Positions 22,301 through 34,079 of a stretch of 64,000 bases of DNA are shown piece by piece. The stretch comes from Balaenoptera acutorostrata. Lineage: Eukaryota > Chordata > Mammalia > Artiodactyla > Balaenopteridae. The stretch spans positions 83,849,254 through 83,913,253 of the forward strand of contig NC_080068.1 of assembly GCF_949987535.1 (NCBI RefSeq). Direction: 5' to 3'. The notes beneath the pieces were generated by a model. It was given only the letters and a program-made list of their open reading frames with translations, did not search any database and was not told the origin of the DNA. Both the position numbers and the translations under genes were made by a program. The stretch's first letter is position 1, and every line of letters begins with the position of its first letter.

Positions 22301-25140
22301 ATTATTGCTAGGATTATTGGATTTCTACTTGTATCAAAGGTTAAGCAAATATTTTAATCTAAATTATGGACTCCTGAGATTAGAAGAAATACAAATTTTA
22401 AAATAATCTCATCTATAATCTGTGGGTAATCTTTTTCTTCCCTAAGTATGATAGTATATATGAAGGAAACATCTAGAACAAAGAGCAGTTCGTTATATTT
22501 TAATTCCTGTCCCTTCACTTACCTTGAGTTGGTACTCCCTCAACATTCACAATGTAGTTGCGTTTATAATAAAGTTCTAGAAACTGGGGTAAATATGTCT
22601 CTTAAGATTGAGGCCTTAATCTCAAAATTAAGGCTGAGAAATGGACGGACTAGCAAGTGCTTCTTGCTTCAGCACCTTCCAGTAAGGTCAGGAGACAGAA
22701 TCCACTTCAGTTATACTAACAGAAAATGTAATTTAAAGAACTTTTAACTAGGTATTGGAGAGCTGCAAAGTCACAAAGGACACACTATGGTATTACAGAG
22801 GTAGTAATTGCAGGAAATAGGACTGCAGAAAGAAAGGGAAGAGGTAGGGATTATTAAAGCTTGCAGGAGGAACCCTGCAAAATCAGGACTCAGAGCTCTC
22901 CGAGGAGGGGTGTTTTGCAGCTGAGGCTCCAGCCTCAGATGCTTGAACTTCAGGTGTTCAGATGAGGGGCCTGTGATGCTCAGGACTCAGCCAGACTTCT
23001 GCTGCGGAGGAGCTGGCTGGCTGGTAGCTATCAAGAGGAGGTAGAATAAGGCAGATTCACGAAGTACAGGAAAAACCTGCAAACTGAGATTAACTTCCAT
23101 TACTGCAACAAATACTCTGCTGAGTTGAAGCAGCACAGTTGGGGTGATGCTACAGGAAAATGACACCAAATAAAGGATCAAGCCCCTTCTTCTTCCTCTA
23201 GGCTTTCAGTGTCTCACCACTGCTCCTGCTGCATGGAACCTAACTGCTGGCAAAGAAGAAATGTACTTTGCAGAGCCCCAATCCCATATCACAAAATAGA
23301 ATATAGAAGCGTGAGTTTGAAAATAGAACAGGAGGTTCTGAAATATTTAATGATAGATGAATATTATGGTTTTTGTGAGTCCACAATATGGATGTTTTTC
23401 CATAACTGCATTTCTGAATTTTATTACCTTCTAAACAAAGGCAACAATAGAATAAAAAATACTTTGATCTGATGACTACAGTATTCTTAATAAATAAAGC
23501 AGGATTATTCCAAAGGCCAATTGCAAGTCTGTTCAGAAGCTTGTTCGAAAGAGATGAAAATAAGTATTCTACCAGCCAAAGACCAAATCCAGTTAAAAAA
23601 TACACATAGTCATAGAAATAAAATTACCTAATTCATGGATAGATTTACTTTTAACAAGAGAAATAATATATATCAATATTTTCGTGAACTATTTTGCATT
23701 TCTATAGATTTAATTTTGCTTAGATGTTTAGTTATCAAAATATTAGAATATTTCAATTAGAAAAATGCATTAGAAAACATTTTAGGAAGGTATCTTTATG
23801 TCACATTTCCAAAACTCTATTGAAAACTATATCATATTTTCAAAATATGCAAGACATTTGCATATAATTCTATATTTATCTCATAGTATTATAATTGTAT
23901 ATTTATCTTTGCATAATGAAAAGCTCTTAGAATGGAGAAATTCATATATGCAGTTCATAACTGACAATAAGTAAAATGAATTTAAAATTTGAGACTATCT
24001 TTGTGATAGCACCAGAATCTAAATCAGTTTGATTCCAGCATATTTATAAAGAAACATTATTAAAATTTAACCTTACTGGAAGACTATGTTACGTTTTAGG
24101 CATTGCACCTAAAATAATTTAGAACTTATATCTCCCCATCTGCTGTATATTAAAATTGACTTAATGTGTACTACTGCATTTTGTTACATTTGATACTAAT
24201 CCTTTTCCCCATCTCAGATGAACACCAGTTTCTAAACATTTTAAATAGAAAATATTTTTTCCCCAAGAGTGAACATTTCTCATTAGCCATTGCAATCTTT
24301 CAGATCACTGAGAAAAGGAAATAGACTTACTAAAATTCCAGAATAGGTATCCAAACAAACCTGAAAGTTTATTTTAAAAAGTTGCGAGGGAAAAAAAAGT
24401 TGCAAGAAAGGATTTTTAATAGAAGCAGTGCAGAATGAATATGCTATCATCTAAATTCAGCCAAACCCCACTCAAGTGCCAGAATAGCACGAGAGATTAA
24501 TAATGTGTACACCAGCATATTTTATTCATGGTTATAGCCACTACACTTCCAAAATCTGAAATTCAGAGACTATAAATCTCTAAAGAAATGATAAATGCAA
24601 AAGGTGGGAAAATGGGCTGGGGTTCTAGAATGATGTCTTGACATTCACATGTGCTACACTGGCATCCATTAGCCATATGTCATCTTCCCTTTAGATAGTG
24701 AAGACTTCTTTTCACCTTATAATTATTTATATATGTTAAATAAATAATGTCCTCTTCTGCTTTTCAGGCTGATGTTCCTCCTCTTCTTTGAAATGGGGAG
24801 TTTAGAAATGGCATACCAGGATCCACACACAGCTTATTATGGACAAGGGAGAAGAGTTATTCCCTCCTCCACAAAAAGCTCATGGCCAAGTTCTAACCCT
24901 GCAAGTTCCCATGCAGATCTTGTTCACAACCTCAAGCTGATGTTACACACTTGGGTACAGCTGTGAGGTATACTCAATGGCAGCTATTTCAAACCAGTGT
25001 CTTACATCAGCAATAACAAGGATCTGAAAACAATAAGCCTAGCTAAAAATGTGTGTCATATTATCTGTCTTGCCAGCAGTAGCAAGCAGGACTAAGCCTA
25101 GGGGAAATGGTGTCCCACCCCTGGTAAGAGTGCACTATTC
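22301..25140. other. Mostly unique sequence
   Basis: No exon-like structure. 22840-23240 is richer in GC and may be an old repeat, with CTCTAGGCTTTCAGTGTCTC at its end, but I cannot assign it. Open frames of 99 codons (22448-22747) and 121 codons (23605-23240) look like no known protein. Confidence 0.4.
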
Positions 25141-25144
25141 TCTT

Positions 25145-25245
25145 TCCTGCAGGACCTGCTTACATGTAGTTCTCTGCTGGGAATGCTCTACCCAGCTAAT
25201 CCTGCTCATCTTTTAGGGTTTTAAAGTGAACTTTGAATTTCAGTT
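25145..25245 (+). mobile_element. L2 LINE 3' region fragment
   Basis: CTGCTGGGAATGCTCTACCC then CCTGCTCATCTTTTAGGGTT is the L2 'ctggaatgctcttcccc ... actcatcctttaag' block. Confidence 0.45.
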
Positions 25246-26644
25246 TTGCCTTTCAGAGTATAAAGCAGACTCAAAGGAACGGATGGAAATAGTGATCAAG
25301 AGAAGGAATTATCCTTTATTATAACTAAAGTTGAGATTCTGCCTAAAAGTCAGAGACTATATTTCACCCCTGATCAGTCTCCAAACTGGAACATATTTCA
25401 TTATGCATATTTATCTACCATGAAAGATATTCATCTGAGCCCACTTTAGGGCATGAGTGGGAGAGTTGGGACTATCTACTCAAGTTCTGTGAAATCCACT
25501 GTCCATTGTTCTTTCATGTTCTTTCAGTGTACTTTCCTGTGTTTGGCAGTAAACTGGCTGTCAGGTTATCCGGGATGGCCTTGGCTGGGAAAACTGGGAA
25601 AAGTCAGTTTGCATGTATCTCAGCCTGCAATACACTAAGCCAGCTATGTCCTAGTAGCTGTGGTGAGGAGCAGGAGTGAGCAGGCCAAATTTTGCAACAG
25701 GGAAAGCAGAAATACACATGTACATTTAAGCAGAAATACACGTCATGTATGCTAACACCAATTTTGAACAAAATGAATTACATAGCTAGGTCCAGTGTCA
25801 GATTGAGAAGAGACAAAACATTTTCAGGGCAAAGGGAGCAGATACAGGGAGGTAATTAATTAGTGCCATTCATTCAATTACTCTATCACCATCAGTGATT
25901 CTGATTTTCATACACACATAAAATACACATCAGTTGAGAATCTTTCTCCTAGAATAGGCCTTCCCTCTTTCTACTACTTCTGTCTTTTCCATATGAAAAT
26001 AGTACCTGCAGATACCACAGTAAAAGTATTCTTGTTGGCATACTAAAACTAAGAAAGCATTAACTTACTTTGCTACAGATTGAGATTAAGCTTCTCAGCC
26101 TCCTAGGCATGAAGAGGACATGCACCCCCTACAACGAAGGTTAACTTTTTTGACCTTCTTCCTATTTGTGGCAGTTGTTGTCTGTTTGCTGGAAGAGAAA
26201 AGATCTGCAGCTACTTTGTATATTAAAAGAGGTGCTATGGCTCAGCATTTATAATAGGTATTGAACTCACTAAGCATGCTATCTACCCACAATCTGGGAT
26301 ATATAATAAATACTTACATAAATTATTTTGAGTGAATAAATACAGTTTTTAAACTCTAAAGATGTACAATTATAAGCAAACATACTTAATATATATGGAA
26401 TAATTGGGGGATTCAAAAGTCAGTATAAATTGAGAAGAGTAGAATGCTGTGAACATATTAATGGTTCTGTGATCAAACTAGAAAATATAGAGGTGATATA
26501 TATGTTGGGAGAGAGGTTGTTTGAAAAAAGAGCTTCTTGTTGTATGTTCCTGATTTTTAAAAGAATTTAAAGTAGATTAAGGAAAAGAAGTAAAAGGCTT
26601 TTATTTGTCCAAGTAATTAAGTGACCTTCTTGTTGGTTCCCTAA
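25246..26644. other. Unique sequence, no feature recognised
   Basis: No exon or named repeat seen. Confidence 0.4.
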
Positions 26645-26649
26645 GCCTC

Positions 26650-26993
26650 TGCTGTAGACTGAATGTTTATGTTCCCCAAAATTCACGTGTTGAAACCTAA
26701 CACCCAAGATAATGATATTTGGAGGTGGGGCCTTTGGGAGAGTTCTCATGAATGGGAATAGTGCCCTTATAAAAAAGACCCCAGAGAGTTCCCTCAACCC
26801 TTCTGCCCTGTAGGGACACAGTGAGAAGATGGCTGTCTCTAGGCCAGGAAGCAGGCCCTCCCCAGACACCAAATATGCTGGTGCCTTGATCTTGGACTTG
26901 TCAGCCTCTAGAACTGTGAGAGATAAATTTCTGTTGTTTATAAGCCAGCCAATCCAAAGTATTCTGTTATAACAGCCCAAACAGACTAAGAGA
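26650..26993 (+). mobile_element. MaLR solo LTR, MST type
   Basis: Clear MST/MLT1-type order: ACGTGTTGAAACCTAACACC, TTGGAGGTGGGGCCTTTGGG, TGCCCTTATAAAAAAGACCC, TTGATCTTGGACTTGTCAGC, TTTCTGTTGTTTATAAGCC. Starts TG; the terminal CA has become GA. Flanked by GCCTC (26645-26649) and GCCCC (26994-26998), a 5-base duplication with one change. The long open frame antisense to it (26567-27088) is an LTR artefact. Confidence 0.85.
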
Positions 26994-27094
26994 GCCCCTA
27001 AACTTTGCTCATCAGCATTTCTCAAACCACCCTGAAATTGCCTCTTTAGTACTCTGTATGGTAAACAAGACCTTAAGTTTTTGCACACTAAACC

Positions 27095-27180
27095 TGTATA
27101 TTTTCTGGTCAGGCTGTATCCCTAGTATCTGGCATAGCATCTGGTATATAGTATAGAAGATAGGAAATTAATGTTTTTGT
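27095..27180 (+). mobile_element. Possible L2 3' tail
   Basis: CCCTAGTATCTGGCATAGCA and TGGTATATAGTATAGAAGAT resemble the L2 end. Weak. Confidence 0.3.
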
Positions 27181-27539
27181 CAGGCTATCAGAGGACAATT
27201 AGAATTGATCAGGTTATGAAGAATAAATCTGAAAGAGGAAAATAAAAATCAATGTTTATACTATGGTAGCAATGCCTGAGTTGGAGTTGGTATTTTGTGT
27301 GCAGAAAAAAGATTACAGTTGAATCAAATATTACTTTGAGTATATTGGGTGGGAGAGTTAGAGAAAGGTCACATTCAGTAGTCATTATGATGGAGAAGAT
27401 AGTACTGGTCCCTGAAAATAGAAAGATTTGAAATGTTCATATCTTAAGAAAATAAAAAGTTCAAGTATGTTCACCGTCAAAGTGGTCAGATTTATTAGAA
27501 ATTGTTCAACAATGAAAACAAGTAATACATACAACACTC

Positions 27540-27618
27540 CTTCAGTGCCAGACCATTAACTATTTTCATAACAGTGCTCTGAAATCTTAATATTATTATT
27601 CTCACTAAAAAATGTAGA
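27540..27618 (-). mobile_element. MIR SINE, left part (split by a CHR SINE)
   Basis: Reversed MIR block 'TTAATATTATTATTCTCAC TAAAAAATGTAGA' leads up to the SINE and resumes at 27993 with no loss beyond the target duplication. Confidence 0.65.
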
Positions 27619-27992
27619 GGGCTTCCCTGGTGGCGCAGTGGTTGAGAGACTGCCTGCCAGTGCGGGGGACGCGGGTTCGAGCCCTGGTCTGGGGGGATCC
27701 CGCGTGTCGCGGAGCGACTGGGCCCGTGGGCCACAGTTGCTGAGCCTGCGCGTCTGGAGCCTGTGCTCCGCAGCGGGAGAGGCCGCGATGGTGAGAGGCC
27801 CGCGCACCGCGATGAAGAGTGGTCCCCACTTGCCGCAACTGGAGAAAGCCCTCGCGCGGAGACGAAGACTCAACACAGTCATAGATAAATAAATAAAGAA
27901 ATAAAAAAGAACGTGAATTTCTTTAAAAAAAAAAACAAAGCAAACTGGGCTATTCATTTCAGTAACAGTCAAGTGGTCTTAGTTTAAAAAAA
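27619..27992 (+). mobile_element. CHR-family SINE (tRNA-derived) with apparent 3' transduction
   Basis: The head GGCTTCCCTGGTGGCGCAGT is the CHR tRNA-like promoter start, with a B box GGGTTCGAGCC at 27673-27683 for RNA polymerase III. Body and A-rich tail run to ~27909. A further ~75 bases (27910-27984) that are not SINE follow, then a second A run. The whole unit is flanked by AAAAAATGTAGA (27607-27618 and 27993-28004) and sits inside a MIR that is otherwise continuous. So SINE, extra sequence and second tail entered together, or as tightly nested events. It is the shorter CHR length class. Confidence 0.85.
27910..27984 (+). other. Candidate 3'-transduced segment carried by the SINE
   Basis: Begins after the SINE's AAATAAAGAAATAAAAAAG tail. 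It holds an internal A run (27924-27934) and unique-looking sequence AGCAAACTGGGCTATTC. Sibling SINE copies in the window lack it. The simplest explanation is read-through past the SINE terminator at the source locus, followed by retrotransposition. Confidence 0.6.
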
Positions 27993-28110
27993 AAAAAATG
28001 TAGAAATTTAATTTGACAGAATAACTTACCCAAGGTTACACAGTTAGAAAGCAGAGCAAAATATTGAACTCAGGTAGTCTGGTTCTACATCTGAGCTCTT
28101 AACTATACTA
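27993..28110 (-). mobile_element. MIR SINE, right part
   Basis: Reversed MIR core resumes: GACAGAATAACTTACCCAAG, GTTACACAGTTAGAAAGCAG, TTGAACTCAGGTAGTCTGG, CTGAGCTCTTAACTATACTA. With 27540-27618 this restores one MIR. Confidence 0.8.
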
Positions 28111-28477
28111 CCTCTCTCTAAATTTCCTTGCTCAATATATTTGAAAACTATAAAGATACAATGTGAGATAAGAAGTCATTACTTTTGTTTGACAGTATCT
28201 ATAACCATGCTATCTAATGTAGTAACCACTAGTGATATGTAACTACAGAGCACATGAAATATGACTTGTCTGATTTAGACACTGGATTTTGAAGATTTAC
28301 AATTGGAAAGAACATAAAATATATCAATATTTTTTATATTGATCACATGATAAAATTATAATATTTTAGATATATGTGTTAAATAAAATATATTATTAAT
28401 TTTAATTTACCTATTTCTGTTCATATTTTTAATGCTGCTACTATAAAATATAAACTTATATAACTTACATATGTGAC

Positions 28478-28837
28478 TGTCTTAGTTTGGTCTGCTGTAG
28501 CAAAGTTCCATAGACTGGGTGGCTTATAAACAACAGAAATTTATTTTTTATAGTTCTGGAGGCTGGAAGTCCAGGATCAAGGTGCCAGTATTATCGGGTT
28601 CTGGTGGAAGTCCTCTTCCAGGTTGCAGACTGCTGACTTCTTGTAGTATCCTCATATGGCAAAGGAGAACAAGCTATGTCTCTGGCCTCTTCTTGTAAGG
28701 GCACGAATCTCATTAACGAGGGCTCCACCTTCAAGACTTAATTACCTCTCAAAGTCCCCACCTCCAAATACCATTTCACTGAGGATTAGATTTCAACATA
28801 TTAAAATTCTGGGTACATAGACGTTCAGTCCATAACA
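28478..28837 (-). mobile_element. MaLR solo LTR, MST type
   Basis: Reversed MST order: TGTCTTAGTTTGGTCTGCTG, ACTGGGTGGCTTATAAACAA, CTTCTTGTAAGGGCACGAAT, CCCCACCTCCAAATACCAT, GTTCAGTCCATAACA. Flanked by GTGAC (28473-28477) and GTGGC (28838-28842), one mismatch. Confidence 0.85.
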
Positions 28838-28849
28838 GTGGCTTATTGA

Positions 28850-29060
28850 ACAGAGCTAGCATATATATTGTAGAGGTAATTTCTTATTAGTTCTAATAGT
28901 TATAAAGCCCAGGTATCTTTGCTGTATTGCAATTGAGCTTAGCTCTTTCCCCTGTTACAATAGTACTGAATAAAGTCTGTCCCTATCAACTTTAATTAAT
29001 GTCTAGTTCTGTTTCTCTTCAGCAATTGCTACCCTAGAATAGCGTAGTTTTAAGAGGAGG
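28850..29060 (+). mobile_element. LTR-like fragment
   Basis: Contains ACTGAATAAAGTCTGTCCC and CAGCAATTGCTACCCTAGAA, similar in layout to the LTR-like end at 9400-9450. Not assigned to a family. Confidence 0.3.
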
Positions 29061-29302
29061 AATCTTCGGCCATATTCCTAAACAAATTGAGCATATTTGT
29101 TAAATCATCTATTAATCATTCAGTATCAGGCTGGTATAATATGAATTCAACAGATCAACTATTTGGCAAAATTTAGTAATATTGAGGGGTATTTTGAATA
29201 TATATTAAATGCTTCAAATTTCACATCACTAAGTACTAGCTCAGAAAAGGAATTTGCATTCTACAGGAGAGAATGCAAGTATTTTAAAGTGGGGTGGAAA
29301 CC

Positions 29303-29793
29303 ATGTGCACTAATTTTCTATTGCTACTGTAAAAAATTGTCACAAATTTTGCAGCCTAAAACCACACACATTTATTGTCTTACAGTTCTGTAGTCCAGAA
29401 GTCTGAAATCAGTGGTGGCTAAATCACAGTGTTGGCAGGGCTATGCTTCTTTCTAGGAGCTTTAGGATAGAAATGGTTTCTTTGTCCTTTTCAACATCTA
29501 GAAGCCACCCACATTCCTTGTCTCATGGCTTGCTTCTTCCATCTTCAAAGCTAGCAACGTTGGGCCAAGCATGTCTCATGCTACCCTCTCTCTGGTTCTA
29601 TTTTCTGATTCACTTTCCACTTATAAGGATCCAGATAATCCAGGATGATTTTATTACCTTAAGGTCAGCTGATTAGCAACCTTAATTCCATCTGCAATCT
29701 TAATTCTCTTTTGCCATGTAATATAACATTTTCATAAGTACCAGTAATTAAGACATAGACATCTTTCGGTGGTCATTAGTCTGCCTGTCACAC
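29303..29793 (-). mobile_element. MaLR LTR, MLT1 type
   Basis: Reversed MLT1 order: TTTCTATTGCTACTGTAAAA, CACATTTATTGTCTTACAGT, AGTCTGAAATCAGTGGTGG, AATCCAGGATGATTTTATTA, TCTTTTGCCATGTAATATAA, and an end at CATTAGTCTGCCTGTCACA. Confidence 0.8.
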
Positions 29794-30599
29794 CATGATT
29801 ATTAATTTTATAAATCTATATCAAGAGGAATCCATAGGCAAGTAGAGTAGAACATATTTATTCTCTATCATTCCAAAATAATTCTATTCAAAGTAAGTTT
29901 ATTGAAATAAACATATGACAAATATCCTACCACAGTGCTGAAGAGTGAGTATGTATGAGGTGTAGTGGCATAAGAGAACAAGATGTTATGTCTGTTGATG
30001 TGGATCAGAATTGGCTGTACCAAGAAAGACATTAGGGGGCCTTGAGGTGTAAGAATAAATTAGCTCATGAAGTGATAACTTTATGCTGCTTTTTATATAT
30101 GTGAGACTTCTTTATAAATTATTTTTTCTGTTTTATATACTCTATCATTTTCAGAAATATGTTGTTTATCTGAACCTTTAGTGTGATGCTTCCTCACATT
30201 TCCCTTATACAATTTCTTCAAATTGGTTAATTCACAATTTTAAAGACCTACCACCTTTTTTTACCTTTTAGAATAATGGGACACTAGCAATACAGTACTG
30301 AATCAGAGGGCCATCAATTTTCCTTTTCATATTTAATCTACTTCATAGAGCTTTCTATACAGATTTCACATTTTCTAACATATTCAACGAGTAATTTGCC
30401 CTTGCTCTGCTTCCTGTTCACTTTTCAGTGACATAATCTCATTAAAGTCACATTGTAAGTACTTTTTACTTCATAAGAAGCAAAGTTTGAAAATTGAACT
30501 ATAAAAACATAACACCTGATGTTTTTAGAAAGCTACACACTTTCAACTCATGTGGGGACATATAATCCTTCTGGTTTTCATAAAAACTGTTTTTACTAA
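29794..30599. other. Unique sequence, no feature recognised
   Basis: No exon or named repeat seen. Confidence 0.4.
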
Positions 30600-30835
30600 A
30601 TAATGATAATAGTCTAATAATAATAATGATAACTAAAATTTGTTTAGCTCTCACATGGGCTATGAGCTTCATGTGGATTCTTTCAATTATTGTATCATTT
30701 GTAAAATAAATGTTTAAGACTTAAATATTAAGTAACTGTTCCATAATCACATAATAAGAAAATGACAGAACAAGATATGAATAAAGATAGTATGACTTAC
30801 AAGTATACATTCTTAGCAAATACACCATACTGAAA
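30600..30835 (-). mobile_element. Probable MIR SINE
   Basis: Reversed MIR-like order: TTTGTTTAGCTCTCACATGG, TTTCAATTATTGTATCATTT, AAGTAACTGTTCCATAATCA, CACATAATAAGAAAATGACA. Diverged. Confidence 0.5.
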
Positions 30836-30847
30836 GTAGTATTATAG

Positions 30848-31230
30848 GTTTCTAGGCTACCATAACAAAGTACCACAGACTAGGTGGCTTAAACAACAGA
30901 AATTTACTTTCTCATGATTCTGGAGGCTAGAAGTCCAAAATCAAAATGTCAGCAGGGTCAGTTCTGTTCTGAGGTCTCTCTTCTTAGCTTGTCGATGGCC
31001 ATATTCTCCCTTCGTCTTTACATGGTCTTCCTTTTGTGCGTGTCTGTGTCCTAATCTTCTCTTCTTATAAAGATACCAGTCACACTGGATTAGGGACCAC
31101 TAATATGATTTCATTTTAACTTAATCACCTCTTTAAAAGTTCCATCTCCAAATACAGTCACATTCTGGGGTACTGGGGGGTTAGGATTTCAACATATGAA
31201 TTTTGAGAGGACAGAATTCAGCCTGTAAGA
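30848..31230 (-). mobile_element. MaLR LTR, MLT1 type
   Basis: Reversed MLT1 order: GGCTACCATAACAAAGTACC, ACTAGGTGGCTTAAACAACA, TCATGATTCTGGAGGCTAGA, CTCTTCTTATAAAGATACCA, CACTGGATTAGGGACCAC, GATTTCAACATATGAATTTT. Confidence 0.85.
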
Positions 31231-32289
31231 TGTAGTTTCTCAGACCAAAGGGGAAAACATAGATTCATTATTGCCCAGTGACAAAAAAAACATGAAATTT
31301 CCCCAACTGAGAGCAAGACATGTGATTCTTACTTTTACAATAACATACCCTGCTGAATTACATTTGGAAAGAAATAGTGAATGGCAAGGATTAGGAGGCT
31401 AAGAAAGATAATCAGAATCTTTGGAGACAAATACACTGAATATCAAAATCTCTGCAAGAATAAAGCATGAAATACATCCATTGCGCTGGAAGTTTAGTAA
31501 CTTGCTGATGAAGGGCTTTTCTGTTGGACTACTGGTAATACTGTCACTTGGGAAGAATTTTCACTGAACTAGGAGGCAGAGAACCAATTTACTCTAAGGA
31601 TTCCAGCCAAAAGTTTAGTTTGCTCAGAACCACTCAGCAGAGCATGAACAGGAACTGAGGAGGTGGACTGCGGGGGTGAGTGCTATCAATTGAGCTTTGA
31701 ATGTTAAAACAAAGAAGAATGTGGAGGTTGAGGCTGAGGTCAGTCTCCTGCTGATGTACAGAGCTTGCCTTTCACCTCTCCCAGGGGCAGCAAAGTGCCA
31801 GTGTCTGTGTGGTCCACTTGCATGAAATCCTCAGAGTGAGGCTTTGTTCTGTGGTTTTTCTTCCCACCTATATTTCCAAGAACACTTTAAGCTTTTTACT
31901 CCTTGATAAGTGTCCCATGCGTCTGATCTTCACTTTCCCTGTTTATTACTATTTTAATGACTTTGTAGCTCTATGTCTCTTAGGGCCGGTTTGTGCTGAA
32001 GAGCCCCTTTAATTGCAAGTTCCCTTTTCTCGACCTCTTGCCTTTCAAATCAAACTCCTTCAGGGACTAAGCTCTACTGAAACATTCCTTTCAAAGACTT
32101 ATTGAAAAAACAAGCCGCTGATGCAACACTAATGCTTCTAAATATCTAGAATAAAACAATTAATTATTATCAGGTGTTGGACATTTTAATGTAAAAATAA
32201 ACTAGATTAAGAAAATTAAAATACACTATCCCAAAAATGAATTTAAAACATAGGACAAATCAAAGAGATATAATCTCCTCACTTCTTGC
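31231..32289. other. Unique sequence, no feature recognised
   Basis: No exon-like structure. An open frame of 67 codons at 31809-32012 has no recognisable domain. Confidence 0.4.
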
Positions 32290-32468
32290 TGGGTAAAGTT
32301 TAGAGTAAAATACAAACTCCTGCTTCATACTTACTAAGTCCTAGGTGATCTGTTTTTCTGTCTGTTTCTTGGTCACCCATCATACACACTTCTTTCTTTA
32401 CCTTAAACATGCCAAAGTATCTACATGGTTGGGCCTTTTTAAATTAGTTCTTTCCATGGATTGAGGTA
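32290..32468 (+). mobile_element. L2 LINE fragment
   Basis: GAGTAAAATACAAACTCCTG then TACTAAGTCCTAGGTGATCT match the L2 'aaatccaaactcctt ... aggcccttcatgatctgg' block. Cut on the right by the MLT2 LTR. Confidence 0.5.
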
Positions 32469-32925
32469 TGTGATGGTTAATTTTATTTATCAATTTGACT
32501 GGGCTAAGGGATGCCCATATAGCTTAATTTTGATCATGATTGTGAGGGTGTTTCTGGAAGAGATTAGTGCTTGATTTAGTTGACTGAATAAAGAGATGCA
32601 ACCCCTCCAGTGTGGATGGGTGTCATCCAATCCACTGGGGGCCGAATAGAACAAAATGGCAAAGGAAAGGTGAATTCGCTCTCTCTCTTCTTAAGCTAGG
32701 ACATCCATCTGTTCCTGCCCTCAGACGTTGGACCTCCTAGTTCTCAGGTCTTTGGCTTTGGACCTATAATTAATTACACCCTGGCTCCACTGGTTCTCAT
32801 GCCTTTGGACTCAGACTAAATTATATCATTGGTTTTCCTGGTTCTCCAGCTTTCAGATGGACAGTTGTGAGAGTTCTTGGCCTCCATAACTGCATAAACC
32901 AATTCCTATTATAGGAACCAATTCT

Positions 32926-32985
<60 letters not shown>

Positions 32986-33016
32986 AATATACCTATGATG
33001 AGCCCTGGCTAATACA
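32469..33016 (+). mobile_element. MLT2-type solo LTR (ERVL group) with expanded TA repeat
   Basis: Starts TGTGATGGTTAATTTTATTT and follows MLT2 order: TTTGACTGGGCTAAGGGATG, GGGTGTCATCCAATCCACT, GGCCTCCATAACTGCATAAA. It ends in CCTGGCTAATACA. A perfect 5-base duplication AGGTA flanks it (32464-32468 and 33017-33021). No internal region adjoins. Confidence 0.9.
32930..32980. repeat. (TA)25 microsatellite
   Basis: Uninterrupted TA for about 51 bases, grown from the short TATATA stretch normally near the 3' end of this LTR type. Likely length-variable; it also makes a false Ile/Tyr frame on the minus strand. Confidence 0.95.
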
Positions 33017-33021
33017 AGGTA

Positions 33022-33386
33022 CCCTTCCACCTTGCACCAGTTAGTAAGCTATTATTTCTTCATCCAAACCAGTCCTTCTAGATCCTGTTATGTAATGCTA
33101 GACCTGGGCAACTGTAAGCTACATTTCCTTTTTGTCAAGTGGATCCCTATTATGCTTTTGACAATATCAAGCACTATGTTGATACTAGAATGCTGGGGAA
33201 GAAGATATACCCCTCTTACTGTTGGCTTCCAAGTCTTGTTGGCTAGTGCTTCAGAATGTCCCTTAAACCTAGTGGAAAACTGTTTTAATAGCAGTTTTAT
33301 TTTGTTTTTCCCCTCCAATTCCCAGTTTCTTCATACCCCCAGGTTCAGCCTCTTCCCTCCCTGTGGTAAGCAGAAATTCTAGGAAT
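33022..33386. other. Unique or unassigned sequence
   Basis: Open frames on both strands (33032-33382 +, 33318-33088 -) without recognisable domains. No repeat I can name. Confidence 0.35.
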
Positions 33387-33880
33387 GGTCTCTGTTGTGT
33401 GTTGAGTGATCACCAAAAATATATGTTGAAGTCCTAACCTCTGGTACCAGTGTAATGTGGCCTTATTTGGAAATAGGGTCTTTGCAGATTTAATTAAGAT
33501 GCAAGTTAAGATGAGGTCATACTGGAGTAGGTTGGGATCTTAACCTACTTTGACTGGTAATTTTACAAGAAGAGAAGAAAAGACACAGAGGTAGACACAC
33601 ACAGAAAGGAGATCACCATGTGAAGACACAGACACACGGAGGGAAGATGGCCATTTGATGGCAAAGGTAAATTGGAGTTATGCAGCCACAAACCAAGTGA
33701 CACCAAGGATTTCCAGAAGCCCCAGAAAATAAGAGAAAGCCGTGGAACAGATTCTTCCTCTGAGCCTTCCCGAAGGAACCAATCTTGCCAACACCTCAAA
33801 TTTGAACTTCTAACCTTGTGAATTGTGGGAGAATAAATGTCTTTTGGTACTTTGTTATACAGTTTTTGAAAACTACTAAA
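33387..33880 (+). mobile_element. MaLR LTR, MLT1 type
   Basis: Sense MLT1 order: ATATGTTGAAGTCCTAACCT, GGCCTTATTTGGAAATAGGG, CCATGTGAAGACACAGACAC, GGAAGATGGCCATTTGATGG, GAACCAATCTTGCCAACACC, ATTGTGGGAGAATAAATGTC. The 161-codon antisense frame (34048-33563) overlaps it and is not a gene. Confidence 0.85.
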
Positions 33881-34079
33881 ACCCCCCAAATTATCCGCTC
33901 CTACATTCACAAGGTCCTGCAACTCCTGTGATTGTGTTATGTTACAAGGCATAGTTGACTTTAAAAAGGGGAGATTATCTTGGTGGCCTAATCTAATCCC
34001 AAGATTTCTTAAAAGCAGAGAATTTTGAAGATTGAGATGGGCAAACAATGAAGAATGCAGGAGGCATCAAAAGCTAAAA

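Noticed and set aside
22840..23240. Possible exon or promoter in a GC-richer patch
   Set aside because: No reading frame with splice sites or CpG clustering supports it; more likely an old unassigned repeat.
26567..27088. 173-codon open frame on the minus strand
   Set aside because: It is antisense to an MST-type LTR and flanking DNA; no domain, and the length is explained by LTR composition.
27556..27972. Overlapping open frames with Arg/Pro-rich protein
   Set aside because: All come from the GC-rich CHR SINE read in several frames; the same peptides recur at 41411-41802 and 60775-61157.
33563..34048. 161-codon minus-strand open frame
   Set aside because: Overlaps an MLT1 LTR and shows no protein family.
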